Assembly: GCA_963824225.1 (NCBI GenBank)
Contig: CAWGOF010000001.1
Span: 248,001-312,000, forward strand
Direction: 5' to 3'
Length of the DNA stretch: 64,000 nt
Source: CAWGOF01 sp963824225
Lineage (GTDB): Bacteria > Acidobacteriota > Polarisedimenticolia > Polarisedimenticolales > Polarisedimenticolaceae
A program made the translations under genes and the position numbers. Shown here in pieces: positions 25,263 to 33,302 of the stretch. Position 1 is the first letter of the stretch. Each line of letters begins with the position of its first letter. Below the pieces are notes generated by a model. The model saw only the letters and a list, made by a program, of their open reading frames with translations. It made no database searches and was not told where the DNA came from.

Positions 25263-27155
25263 ATGCTGTGCAGCGTGAGAGCGAAGGTCGGTCGACGGCA
25301 CGCGCACCGTGCTCCGCCGCGCAAGGGCGAGCGCCATGCGCCACGCGGGGCACGCGGACCGCGCGGTCGTCCCGTCGTCGGGATCTATTCCGCGGCGCAC
25401 GGTCCCCCCGTCGTCGTCCCGTTCGATCCCGTGGAGCGCGATCCGTTGCGCGTGCCCCCGACGCTCGATCTCGGGGCGCGGCACGGGCAGGTCGTGCGGG
25501 TCGAGGTGCGGCGGTCGGCGGTGGGGGAGCGCGGGACGGCGCGCGTGCTCGAGATCATCGGCGACGCGAGCGTTGCCGGCACGGATGTCCAGCTCATCGC
25601 GCGCAAGTACGGACTGCACGAGGAGTTCACGGCGGGAACGCGAGCCGCGGCGGAGCGCCTGCCGGCGCGGATCGACCCGGCGACCGTTTCGGCGCGCGTG
25701 GCGTTCGACGATCCAGCCCCGGTGACGATCGATCCCGAGCGCGCTCGCGACTTCGACGACGCGATCGCGGTCAGCCCACGCCGCGGCGGCGGGTACCGGC
25801 TGTTCGTCCATGTGGCCGACGTCTCGCACTTCGTCACGCCGGGGAGCCCGGTCGACGTCGAGGCTCGGCTGCGCGCGACGAGCGTGTACTTTCCCGATCG
25901 CGTCCTGCCGATGCTGCCCCAGAGGCTGTCCGACGACCTGTGCTCGCTGCGCCCGGGGGTCCCGCGCCTCGTACACACCGTGGTGCTCGATTTCGATCGC
26001 GACGGCGGGCCGCAGCACGCCCGGTTCGCCGACGGTCTGATCCGCTCGGCGGCGCGGCTGACCTACGACGAGGTCGATCAGGTGCTCGCCGGGGCGCCCC
26101 CGCGCGACGTGGCGAAGCCGGTCGTGGCCATGCTGGCCCGCGCCGACGCGCTGCGCGAGCGCCTCGAGGGTCGGCGCCGTGCGCGGGGCAGCATCGACTT
26201 CGATCTGCCCGAGCCGCGCATCGTGTTCGACGAGGCGGGCAACGTCAGCGGTGTCACGCTCACGCCGCGAACGCGCGCGCACCAGCTGGTCGAGGAGTGC
26301 ATGCTCGCGGCAAACGAGGCGGTGGCCGAGTTCCTCGAGCGCACGACCGGCGTGTGTCTGTACCGGATCCACGAGCGACCGGACCCGGAGAAGGTCGAGG
26401 CCCTGGCCGAGTTCGCCGATGCGCTGGGGATCGACTGGCGGCCCGATCCCGACGTGCTCGCACCGCGCGACGTCCAGGCGCTGCTCGCGCGCGTGGCCGG
26501 ACAGCCGATCGGGCGCGTCGTCGGCGCGGTGGCCCTGCGATCGATGAAGCAGGCACGCTACAGCGCCGCGAACATCGGGCACTTCGGTCTCGCCGCACAG
26601 ACGTACTGCCACTTCACGTCGCCGATCCGGCGCTATCCCGATCTCGTCGTGCACCGCCTGCTACGTGCGGCACGCGCGGCGAAGAGCCGGCGCAAGGGCC
26701 CGGGCGAGGACCTCGACGCGCTGGCGCTCGAGTGCTCGCGGCTCGAGCGCAACGCCGAAGCGGCCGAGCGCGACCTGCTGAGCTGGAAGAAGGTGGCGGC
26801 GATCGCGTCGCGCGCCGGCGAGGAGTTCACCGGCATCGTCACCGGTGTCGCGCCGTTCGGACTGTTCGTGTCGCTCGAGGAGAACCTGGTCGAGGGGTTG
26901 CTGCGCACCGAGCGACTGGGCGCGGAGGCGTTCGAGCACGACGCGCGGAGCCATGCGCTGCGCGGCACGCGCAGCGGGACGGTGTTCCGGCTGGGCGACC
27001 GCATCGAGGTGCGCGTCACGCGCGTCGACCCGATCGCGCGACGCGTCGACCTCGCCGGCACCGACGGGACGACGCCCGCGCGGCACGAGGCCCGGCACCC
27101 GCGCGGAACCCGGCAGAAGTGGCCGCGCGGCCGGCCGCGCGGCCGGCGTCACTGA
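25263..27155 (+). CDS. rnr: RNase R / RNB-family 3'-5' exoribonuclease, short N-terminus
   Basis: 630 residues. A single cold-shock-type segment (HGQVVRVEVRRSA, ending IARKYGLHEEF) is followed by the RNB catalytic domain with ARDFDDAIAV (metal-binding Asp residues), VADVSHFV, YFPDRVLPMLP, EECMLAANEAVAEFL and YCHFTSPIRRYPDLVVH. A C-terminal S1 domain (FTGIVTGVAPFGLFVSLEE) and a basic tail end it. The N-terminal helix-turn-helix and first cold-shock domain usual in RNase R are absent. ATG 25263 is preferred; GTG 25230 is in frame but overlaps the divergent tRNA promoter. Confidence 0.9.
   Translation: MLCSVRAKVGRRHAHRAPPRKGERHAPRGARGPRGRPVVGIYSAAHGPPVVVPFDPVERDPLRVPPTLDLGARHGQVVRVEVRRSAVGERGTARVLEIIGDASVAGTDVQLIARKYGLHEEFTAGTRAAAERLPARIDPATVSARVAFDDPAPVTIDPERARDFDDAIAVSPRRGGGYRLFVHVADVSHFVTPGSPVDVEARLRATSVYFPDRVLPMLPQRLSDDLCSLRPGVPRLVHTVVLDFDRDGGPQHARFADGLIRSAARLTYDEVDQVLAGAPPRDVAKPVVAMLARADALRERLEGRRRARGSIDFDLPEPRIVFDEAGNVSGVTLTPRTRAHQLVEECMLAANEAVAEFLERTTGVCLYRIHERPDPEKVEALAEFADALGIDWRPDPDVLAPRDVQALLARVAGQPIGRVVGAVALRSMKQARYSAANIGHFGLAAQTYCHFTSPIRRYPDLVVHRLLRAARAAKSRRKGPGEDLDALALECSRLERNAEAAERDLLSWKKVAAIASRAGEEFTGIVTGVAPFGLFVSLEENLVEGLLRTERLGAEAFEHDARSHALRGTRSGTVFRLGDRIEVRVTRVDPIARRVDLAGTDGTTPARHEARHPRGTRQKWPRGRPRGRRH
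27121..27144. repeat. 24-base perfect palindrome
   Basis: GGCCGCGCGGCC followed by GGCCGCGCGGCC reads the same on both strands. It lies in the last codons of RNase R and could fold into a strong hairpin at the mRNA 3' end. Confidence 0.6.
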
Positions 27156-27202
27156 CGCGGGAATCGACCGCAGAGGTCCGGTTCTGGGCCGTCGCGCTGG
27201 TG

Positions 27203-27208
27203 TACAAT
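27203..27208 (+). promoter_or_regulatory. -10 element (leaderless start) for CBS gene
   Basis: TACAAT (five of six to consensus) ends 8 bases before ATG 27216. That puts transcription at the start codon, and makes ATG 27207, which it overlaps, unlikely as the start. Confidence 0.5.
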
Positions 27209-27215
27209 GCGGCTG

Positions 27216-27749
27216 ATGCAGCTGCGCGCGCGCGACATCATGAAGTCCGACGTCATCGCGGTCCAGGCGTCGATGGATCTGCGCGATCTGGCGAAGCTGT
27301 TCCTGGAGAAGGGCATCAGCGGGGCACCGGTCGTCGACGGCAACGGCGACCTGGCCGGCGTGATCTCGCAGACCGACTTGCTGTTCTACAGCCTGCAGCG
27401 CGACGACGAGCTGAAGCGCGACTCGAGCTTCTACGACAGCGCGCGCGTCGAGGGCTGGCCCGTGCCGCGCGGGTTCCAGATCGAGGACTGCAACACGGGC
27501 TGTGTGGGCGACGCGATGACCCCGCTGGTCCACGCCGTGACCGAGCAGTCGACGGTCGAGGCGGTCCGGCGGCTGATGACGCGCAAGCACATCCATCGCG
27601 TGATCGTTCGGCGCGGCCGCAAGGTCGCGGGGATCATCTCGGCCCTCGACGTGCTGAAGACGCAGGACAACGGAACGCGCGGTCGCGCGGCCACGCGACG
27701 CGCGGCGTCGAAGAGCCCGCGAGCGCGCCGGCCGTCCGCGTCCCGGTAA
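27216..27749 (+). CDS. Protein with two CBS domains
   Basis: 177 residues. First CBS motif: MQLRARDIMKSDVIAV to GISGAPVVDGNGDLAGVIS. Second: VGDAMTPLVHAVTEQSTVE to HIHRVIVRRGRKVAGIIS. CBS pairs bind adenosyl ligands and act as energy sensors; a free-standing pair is usually a regulator of unknown partner. The C-terminus is Arg/Ala-rich and disordered. An ATG at 27207 is in frame; 27216 is chosen from the -10 position. Confidence 0.9.
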   Translation: MQLRARDIMKSDVIAVQASMDLRDLAKLFLEKGISGAPVVDGNGDLAGVISQTDLLFYSLQRDDELKRDSSFYDSARVEGWPVPRGFQIEDCNTGCVGDAMTPLVHAVTEQSTVEAVRRLMTRKHIHRVIVRRGRKVAGIISALDVLKTQDNGTRGRAATRRAASKSPRARRPSASR

Positions 27750-27758
27750 AAAACCGGG
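27742..27758. repeat. Hairpin over the CBS stop codon
   Basis: CCCGG (27742-27746) and CCGGG (27754-27758) enclose TAAAAAA, followed by AAAAA to 27763. On the plus strand the run after the stem is A, not T, so it is not a normal intrinsic terminator. Confidence 0.4.
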
Positions 27759-27828
27759 AAAAACGCCCGTCGAGCCCTGGCGGGGCCCGAGCGTGCGCCG
27801 GATACTCGTCGCGAACGTGGGAGGAGCC

Positions 27829-28458
27829 ATGAACGAGCGCGGGCACACATTGCGCGGCGGCGCCGTGACCGGCGTGGTCTGGATCGTCGTCGCTGGATCG
27901 GCGCTGGGCATCGGCTACAACGCGCTGGGGCTCGAAGCGCGCGAGCGGTGGGGCGTGCCGTGGGTCGCCCGCGACCGGATGGCCGATCTCGATGCGTCGA
28001 ACAAGGTCGTCGGATCGTCGTCCGCGACGGCCGACCCGTACGCGACCGACATCAGCGATCCGCGCGCGATCCGCGGCGGGACCGATGCGTCCCTGCCCGA
28101 GATCCCGGCGTCCAACAGTCCGATCGAGATCGAGCGCACGGCGCTGCGCCAGTACGTCGACGCCCGCGCCGCGCTCGTGCTCGACGCGCGCGAGCCGAGC
28201 GAGTACGCGGCGGGGCACATCCCGGGCGCGGTCAACCTGCCGTACGATCAGGTGGCCGGGGACCTGCAGAAGCTCGAGCAGCTCGACACGGCCGGTCGGC
28301 CGATCGTCGTGTACTGCGGCGGCGGGAACTGCGAGATGTCGTTGAGCCTGGCGTGGGACCTCGTCACCGCGGGTCAGACGCGCGTCGCGGTGTACAAGGG
28401 TGGATACCCCGATTGGACCGACGCCGGGTTCCCGTCCGAGACCGGGACCACGCCGTGA
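27829..28458 (+). CDS. Membrane-anchored rhodanese-domain protein
   Basis: 209 residues. One N-terminal membrane helix (AVTGVVWIVVAGSALGIGY), a linker of ~80 residues, then a rhodanese domain: ALVLDAREPSEYAAGHIPGA and the active-site loop VVYCGGGNCEMS with the catalytic Cys. Rhodaneses move sulfane sulfur. ATG 27829 has GGGAGGAGCC. Overlaps the MauE/DoxX gene (GTGA), so the two probably act together in a periplasm-facing sulfur or thiol pathway. Confidence 0.85.
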   Translation: MNERGHTLRGGAVTGVVWIVVAGSALGIGYNALGLEARERWGVPWVARDRMADLDASNKVVGSSSATADPYATDISDPRAIRGGTDASLPEIPASNSPIEIERTALRQYVDARAALVLDAREPSEYAAGHIPGAVNLPYDQVAGDLQKLEQLDTAGRPIVVYCGGGNCEMSLSLAWDLVTAGQTRVAVYKGGYPDWTDAGFPSETGTTP

Positions 28459-28934
28459 ACACGCGTTGGATCCGCTCGGCGCTCGCGGTGCGGGCGTGCG
28501 AGATCGCGACCGGCGTGATCCTGGCGTGGGCCGGCCTGGCCAAGATCGGCGATCTGCCGGCGTTCGCCGCGCAGGTGCACAACTTCCGGATCCTGCCGCT
28601 CGCGCTCGAGAACCTGGCCGCGCTGACGCTGCCGTGGATCGAGATCGTGGTCGCGCTGACGCTGCTCACCCGTGTGCGGTCGCGCGAGGGCGCGTGGACC
28701 GCGCTCGGTCTGCTCGTCGTGTTCACGGTCGCCGTGATCCTCGCCGTCGCCCGAGGGCTCGACATCGAGTGCGGGTGCTTCGGGACCGCGGACGCGACGC
28801 GCGTGGGCTGGACCAAGATCGCCGAGAACCTCGGCTTGATCGCGATCGCGGCGATCGCGGCGTGGGGTCCGGCGCTGGCGAACGAAAGCCGCGCCGCGGT
28901 CGGCCGGCTCGAGACGCGGAACGCGAGGGGTTAG
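28455..28934 (+). CDS. MauE/DoxX-family membrane protein
   Basis: 159 residues, four membrane helices. GVILAWAGLAKIGDLPAFAAQ and the CxC site in LDIECGCFGTADATRVGW are hallmarks of the MauE/DoxX group, which take part in disulfide or thiosulfate chemistry. GTG 28455 overlaps the rhodanese stop. In other bacteria DoxX-like and rhodanese genes are often paired; the substrate here is not known. Confidence 0.85.
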   Translation: MNTRWIRSALAVRACEIATGVILAWAGLAKIGDLPAFAAQVHNFRILPLALENLAALTLPWIEIVVALTLLTRVRSREGAWTALGLLVVFTVAVILAVARGLDIECGCFGTADATRVGWTKIAENLGLIAIAAIAAWGPALANESRAAVGRLETRNARG

Positions 28935-28935
28935 A

Positions 28936-29205
28936 TCAGCCGGCGGCGAGACGGTTCAGGGCGAGCGTCAGACGCGACTTCTGCCGGTCGGCTCGGCCCT
29001 TGGGGATCGCGCCCGACCGTCCGGTGCGGTCGAGTAGCGCCACCGTAAGCGGCAGGAGCGTCTTCGCCGACTCGACGTCGCCCGCGCCGACCGCGGCGCG
29101 GAACTTCCGGATCGCGCTCCGCACACGGGTGCGGCGGGCGCGATTGCGCAGCCGGCGGGCCTGACTCTTGCGGTTCTCTTGCTCGGCGCTCTTGTGCCTG
29201 GCCAT
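28936..29205 (-). CDS. rpsT: 30S ribosomal protein S20
   Basis: 89 residues, very basic, helical: MARHKSAEQENRKSQARR, then RNRARRTRVRSAIRKFR, ending LTLALNRLAAG. Matches S20 throughout, which binds the 5' domain of 16S rRNA. Single-gene unit with a strong promoter; convergent with mauE. Confidence 0.95.
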   Translation of the reverse strand: MARHKSAEQENRKSQARRLRNRARRTRVRSAIRKFRAAVGAGDVESAKTLLPLTVALLDRTGRSGAIPKGRADRQKSRLTLALNRLAAG

Positions 29206-29231
29206 ACGGCTCCATTCCCGAGAAAGCGCGA

Positions 29232-29260
29232 ATTCTAGATCAACCCCCGGGCCCCGTCAA
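29232..29260 (-). promoter_or_regulatory. Strong promoter for rpsT
   Basis: Minus strand TTGACG (29260-29255), 17-base spacer, TAGAAT (29237-29232): five of six matches at both hexamers. The start would be about 20 bases before the ATG. Confidence 0.75.
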
Positions 29261-29301
29261 CGGGTCGCGGCAGCAGGGTCGCGGCCGCAAGGTCGCGGGG
29301 T

Positions 29302-30123
29302 TCAGGTCGTGGCGCCCAGGCTCGTCAGCTTGTCGCGCGCGATCTTGGCCTCGTCGGTCTGTGGGTACTCGGAGACCACGTAGCGCAGCTGGACGATCGC
29401 GCGGCGCACGTCGTTCTGCTCGAGGAACGCCAGGCCCTTCTTGAGGTTCGCCGCCGCGGCCTTCTCGCTGTCCGGGTGCGCGGCGAGCAGTCGGTCGAAC
29501 GCGGCGATCGCGTCGGGGAACGCGCCCTGGCTGAAGTGGCACTCGCCGATCCAGTACATCGCGTTGTCGGCGAGCGGGCTCGTCGCGAACTTCGTCCGGT
29601 ACTCCTCGAAGCCCGAGATCGCGAGCGCGTAGTTGCCCTTCGAGTAGTCGGCGTACGCCGTGTTGTACAGCGACTGCGGATCGGGGAGCGCGCCCTCGGC
29701 TCCCGCTCCGCCCGGCGGCGCCGCAGCGTCGGGCTCGGTCGGTGTGGGATACGGGGTCGGCTGCGGCATCCGCGAGGCTCCGCGGTCCTGGACCGCGACG
29801 CTCAGCTGATCGACGCGCCGACCGAGGTCGGCCATCTGCTCCTCGTTCGTCGACAGCCCCTCGCGGATCTGCGACACGCGGCTCTCGAGATCGCTCCAGT
29901 CCTCGCGCGTCACGCCCGACGGGGCGTCGGTCAGCTTCTGCTCGACCGCCTGGACCGCCTGCTTGGTCGCGGCCTGCGCCTGCTCCATCCGGGCCAGGCG
30001 CGCCCGGACGTCGGACATGTCCTTCTCGAGCTTCGCCACCTGATCGGGCATGATGCAGCCCACGGACGCGAGCACGAGGCTCGCAGACGCGAGCACGAGA
30101 ACGATCGGGCGTTGGACGCTCAT
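29302..30123 (-). CDS. cpoB: Cell division coordinator CpoB (YbgF-type TPR lipoprotein)
   Basis: 273 residues. The signal peptide ends in a lipobox-like LASVGC. A coiled coil (residues ~30-110, KLEKDMSDVRARLARMEQ) is followed by a Pro/Ala-rich linker and a TPR domain (SLYNTAYADYSKGNYALAI, DNAMYWIGECHFSQG). CpoB links Tol-Pal constriction to PBP1B-driven wall synthesis. It is the last gene of the tol operon, 14 bases after pal, the usual order. Confidence 0.92.
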   Translation of the reverse strand: MSVQRPIVLVLASASLVLASVGCIMPDQVAKLEKDMSDVRARLARMEQAQAATKQAVQAVEQKLTDAPSGVTREDWSDLESRVSQIREGLSTNEEQMADLGRRVDQLSVAVQDRGASRMPQPTPYPTPTEPDAAAPPGGAGAEGALPDPQSLYNTAYADYSKGNYALAISGFEEYRTKFATSPLADNAMYWIGECHFSQGAFPDAIAAFDRLLAAHPDSEKAAAANLKKGLAFLEQNDVRRAIVQLRYVVSEYPQTDEAKIARDKLTSLGATT

Positions 30124-30137
30124 CGGCCCGCTCCGCG

Positions 30138-30698
30138 CTACTCAACCGCGAACTCGGCGCGGCGGTTCTTGGCCCATGCGGCCTCATCGTGGCCCGGCGT
30201 CGCCGGCCGCTCCTCGCCAAACGACACGGTCCGGAAGCGGGATTCGGGGATCCCCAGGCTGATCAGGTAGTCCCGCACGGACCGCGAGCGCCGGCTCCCG
30301 AGCTCCAAGTTGTACTCGGTCGTCCCACGCTCGTCGCAGTGGCCTTCGACCACGACCTTCCAGTTCGGGTGCGACTTCAGCCACTCGGCGTTCGTGCGCA
30401 GCGTGGCCCGCGACACGTCGCTCAGATCGTGCTTGTCGTGGTCGAAGTACACGGTCTGCAAGAGCCCGCGCGCACGGATCTGGTCGGCCGTGAGCTCCTC
30501 CGGTGCTGCGGGTTTCTCCTCACGGAACGGCTCCTGGACCTCTTTGGGTGCCGGGGTCGGAACGGGCGTCGGAGCGGGAGCGGCCTGGGGCTCTTCGACG
30601 GGTGGCTCCTCGACGGGCTTCTTCTTCGGGCAGCCGAGCAAGACGAGCACGAGGCACGGCGCGAGGAGAAGCAGCGCACGGCGGGCGGTCTTGGTCAT
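30138..30698 (-). CDS. pal: Peptidoglycan-associated lipoprotein Pal
   Basis: 186 residues. Lipobox LVLLGC, then a long Pro/Glu-rich tether, then the OmpA-like domain: TVYFDHDKHDLSDVSRATL and VVVEGHCDERGTTEYNLELG, which binds diaminopimelate in peptidoglycan. Partner of TolB. RBS AAGGAG stands before the ATG, and a separate promoter lies in the 78-base gap after tolB. Confidence 0.95.
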   Translation of the reverse strand: MTKTARRALLLLAPCLVLVLLGCPKKKPVEEPPVEEPQAAPAPTPVPTPAPKEVQEPFREEKPAAPEELTADQIRARGLLQTVYFDHDKHDLSDVSRATLRTNAEWLKSHPNWKVVVEGHCDERGTTEYNLELGSRRSRSVRDYLISLGIPESRFRTVSFGEERPATPGHDEAAWAKNRRAEFAVE

Positions 30699-30737
30699 CG
30701 ATCGAGCTCCTTAAATGAGGTTCCTACTAGAGCGACA

Positions 30738-30765
30738 ATTCTATCAGCATGTAACCTCGCGGCAA
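30738..30765 (-). promoter_or_regulatory. Promoter for pal-cpoB
   Basis: Minus strand TTGCCG (30765-30760), 16-base spacer, TAGAAT (30743-30738). The start would be about 33 bases before pal. GAGGTT (30717-30722) and AACCTC (30753-30758) form an inverted repeat around the -10, a possible operator. The gap is AT-rich compared with its surroundings. Confidence 0.55.
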
Positions 30766-30776
30766 AGCAGTGTCGT

Positions 30777-32048
30777 TCAATGCGACCAGTCGGGCGTCGA
30801 GCAGTCGTTGCCCTTCGTGACCCGCCGCACGTCCTGGCCGTCGGCGCGCATCGTGTAGATGTCCCACGTGCCGCCGCGGCTCGACGCGAACACGAGGTGC
30901 CGGCCGTCGGGCGACCAGCGCGGGTTCTCGTTGTTACCCGCGCCCCGCGTGAGCCGCGTGCTGCGATCGGTCGACAGCTCACGGACCTGCACCTCGAACC
31001 GGCCATCGATGCGTGACACGTACGCCAGCTTCGAGCCGTCGGGCGACCAGGCCGGCGAATCGTTGTACGGCCCGTCCCACGAGATGCGCCGCACGTTGAG
31101 GCCCTCGGCGTCCATCAGGTAGATCTGCGGGCTGCCCGAGCGGTCCGATGTGAACGCGATCTCCCGGCCGTTCGGGGCCCACGCCGGCGCGGTGTCGATG
31201 CCCGCGTGGCGGGTCAGCCGCGTGTTGCGGCCGGCCTTCCGGTCGAGGACGTAGATCTCCGAGTTGCCGTCGACGTCCGACGTGTACGCCAGCCGGCGCC
31301 CGTCGGGGGCCCAGTCGGGCGCCGAGCTCAGCTCGCCGCCGACGGTCGACAGGTGGCCCAGCTTGCCGTCGCTCGACATCACGTACACGCCGGGCTGCTT
31401 GCCCCGGAACGAGACGAACGCGAGCTCGTTGCCGTCGGGCGACCAGGCCGGGACCAGGTTGATCGTGTTCGACGTCGTGATCCGCCGGACGCGATGGCCG
31501 TCGTAGTCCGCGAGAAAGACCTCCTTGGCCTTCCCCGTCTTGCACACGAACGAGAGCAGCGTCAGCGCGATCCCCGCCCGGCCGGTGTAGTGCTTCACCA
31601 GATCGTCGGCGATCTGATGCGCCACACGCCGCACGAGGCTCGCCTGGCCCCCGTAGCGTCGAGCGAACAACTGGCCGCCGCCGGTGTTGTCGTACAGACG
31701 CGCCTCGACGTCGATCCGGTCGCCCTGCGGCACCATCCGTAGGCGCACGACGGCCTTGGCGCCGATCGACAGCCACTCCGTATGCGGCTCGCCCTTGGCG
31801 CCGGGTGCGGGCACGAGCCGGTACAGCCCGGGGTCGATGACGTCGAAGATGCCGCTGAACGTGAGGTCGGCGCGCAGCGTTCCCGAGAGCTCGGTCGACA
31901 TCGCCGCATCGCGCGAGCCCTCGGGATCGGGCACCGCGATCGCGATCTTGGCGAACTGACCCTCGACGACGCCCTCGATGCGCTGGCTCTCCTGCGCGAG
32001 TGCGGACGCCGACACGAGGAGCGCGAGCCACACCATCACACGCATCAT
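30777..32048 (-). CDS. tolB: Tol-Pal system beta-propeller protein TolB
   Basis: 423 residues. Signal peptide (LALLVSASALAQ), an N-terminal alpha/beta domain, then a WD40-like propeller with repeated WSPDG/WAPDGR motifs (for example LVPAWSPDGNELAFVS, DWAPDGRRLAYTSD). Periplasmic; binds Pal and TolA. ATG 32048 overlaps the TonB/TolA stop (ATGA). Confidence 0.95.
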   Translation of the reverse strand: MMRVMVWLALLVSASALAQESQRIEGVVEGQFAKIAIAVPDPEGSRDAAMSTELSGTLRADLTFSGIFDVIDPGLYRLVPAPGAKGEPHTEWLSIGAKAVVRLRMVPQGDRIDVEARLYDNTGGGQLFARRYGGQASLVRRVAHQIADDLVKHYTGRAGIALTLLSFVCKTGKAKEVFLADYDGHRVRRITTSNTINLVPAWSPDGNELAFVSFRGKQPGVYVMSSDGKLGHLSTVGGELSSAPDWAPDGRRLAYTSDVDGNSEIYVLDRKAGRNTRLTRHAGIDTAPAWAPNGREIAFTSDRSGSPQIYLMDAEGLNVRRISWDGPYNDSPAWSPDGSKLAYVSRIDGRFEVQVRELSTDRSTRLTRGAGNNENPRWSPDGRHLVFASSRGGTWDIYTMRADGQDVRRVTKGNDCSTPDWSH

Positions 32049-32854
32049 CCACCACCTTCGGGGTAGAGCCGGAACACGAAGCTCGCCGCGAGGAACGGAC
32101 CGCTCAAGCCCGCCGGAAGCGGCGGGAGCGGCGACGCATCGGCGACCGCTCGCAGCGCCGAGCGATCGAGCGACGGCACGCCGCTCGGCTGCTCGAGCCG
32201 CACGTCGGCGACGCGGCCGTCGCGCTGGATCTCGAACGCCACGCGCACCTCGACCGGCGTGGTCAGACCATCGACGATCGGGCGCTGCCACCGCGCGTAG
32301 AGCGCCTGGGTCACGGCCGCCCTGTACCAGCCGAACGCGCTGTCGAGCCCCTCGAGAGCCGAGACCGAGCCGCCGGCGGCGGCCGAGCCGGCGGTCGGGA
32401 CGCCGGCCGATCCCGCCCCCGCCCCCGTCCCCGGACCCGGGTCGGCCGTCGGCGCGGGCGTGGCCGGGGCGCTGGGCTTGGGTGCAGGGGGCGCGGGCTT
32501 CGGGGTCGCTTTCGGTGTCGGGCGCGGCTTGGGCGTGGCCGGGGGAGCGCTCGGCGGGGGCGTGGCCAGCGTCGCCTCGTCGGGCGGCGGCGGCGGCTCC
32601 TCCGGCTCCGGGGCGGGCGCGCTCGCTCCGGGCGCCGGGGGCGCGGGCGGCCTCTCGGGCAGCCCGCCGACGAGCTCGACGGTCAGCGCATCGGGCGGCA
32701 GGAGCGGTCCGCGCCACAGCGTCGGGAGCCAAACGAAGCCGATCGTGGTCACGAGATGCACGAGGAGCGAACCGGTGAAGAACCGACCGCGGGCGGTGCG
32801 CCAGGCCCAGGCGATCCGCGGAGGGACGATCGTGACGCGCAGCGCAGCGGTCAA
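32045..32854 (-). CDS. TonB/TolA-type energy transducer
   Basis: 269 residues. One N-terminal membrane helix (FTGSLLVHLVTTIGFVWLP), a Pro/Ala/Lys-rich spanning region (residues ~65-150), and a TonB C-terminal domain (VEVRVAFEIQRDGRVADVRL, SLDRSALRAVADASPLPPLP). By its place between tolR and tolB it fills the TolA role, linking the TolQR motor to TolB/Pal, although the C-terminal domain is of TonB type. Confidence 0.88.
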   Translation of the reverse strand: MTAALRVTIVPPRIAWAWRTARGRFFTGSLLVHLVTTIGFVWLPTLWRGPLLPPDALTVELVGGLPERPPAPPAPGASAPAPEPEEPPPPPDEATLATPPPSAPPATPKPRPTPKATPKPAPPAPKPSAPATPAPTADPGPGTGAGAGSAGVPTAGSAAAGGSVSALEGLDSAFGWYRAAVTQALYARWQRPIVDGLTTPVEVRVAFEIQRDGRVADVRLEQPSGVPSLDRSALRAVADASPLPPLPAGLSGPFLAASFVFRLYPEGGG

Positions 32855-32863
32855 GCGCGGCCC

Positions 32864-33298
32864 TCAGCGCCGATCGGGCCGCTCGAGCGGCACGGTGACG
32901 AGCGAGACGCGGGTGATGCCGGCCGCGCGGATGCGGTCCATCACCAGCAGCACCTCGCCGTACGGCAGCAGCCGGTCGGCGCGCAGGAACACCGTCTCGT
33001 CGGGGGCCGAGGCGGCGAGCGCCTTCATGCGCTCCTCGAGCAGCTCGGCGTGGATCGGCCGATCGTTGATCTGGATCCGTCCGTCGCGATCGATCGATAC
33101 CTCGATCCGGGCCTCGCGGATCTCGGTCGCCGTCTTCGTCGCCGGCAGCTCGAGGTGGATGCCGCGCTGCAGCATCGGCGCCGCGACCATCGAGATGATC
33201 AGCAGCACGAGCATCACGTCGACGAGCGGCGTGACGTTGATCTCGGCGAGGGCGCGGCGCCGTGCACCGCCGCTCCCGGCGCTGAGCTGCATGGCCAT
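32864..33298 (-). CDS. tolR: Biopolymer transport protein TolR/ExbD
   Basis: 144 residues. Single membrane helix with the proton-bearing Asp in INVTPLVDVMLVLLII, then a periplasmic domain ending in an RAAGITRVSLVT segment. Works with TolQ as a proton-driven motor. 4 bases after tolQ. Confidence 0.93.
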   Translation of the reverse strand: MAMQLSAGSGGARRRALAEINVTPLVDVMLVLLIISMVAAPMLQRGIHLELPATKTATEIREARIEVSIDRDGRIQINDRPIHAELLEERMKALAASAPDETVFLRADRLLPYGEVLLVMDRIRAAGITRVSLVTVPLERPDRR

Positions 33299-33302
33299 CG
33301 GT

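Noticed and set aside
27742..27763. Intrinsic terminator after the CBS gene
   Set aside because: The hairpin is followed by A residues on the plus strand, and no minus-strand gene ends there.
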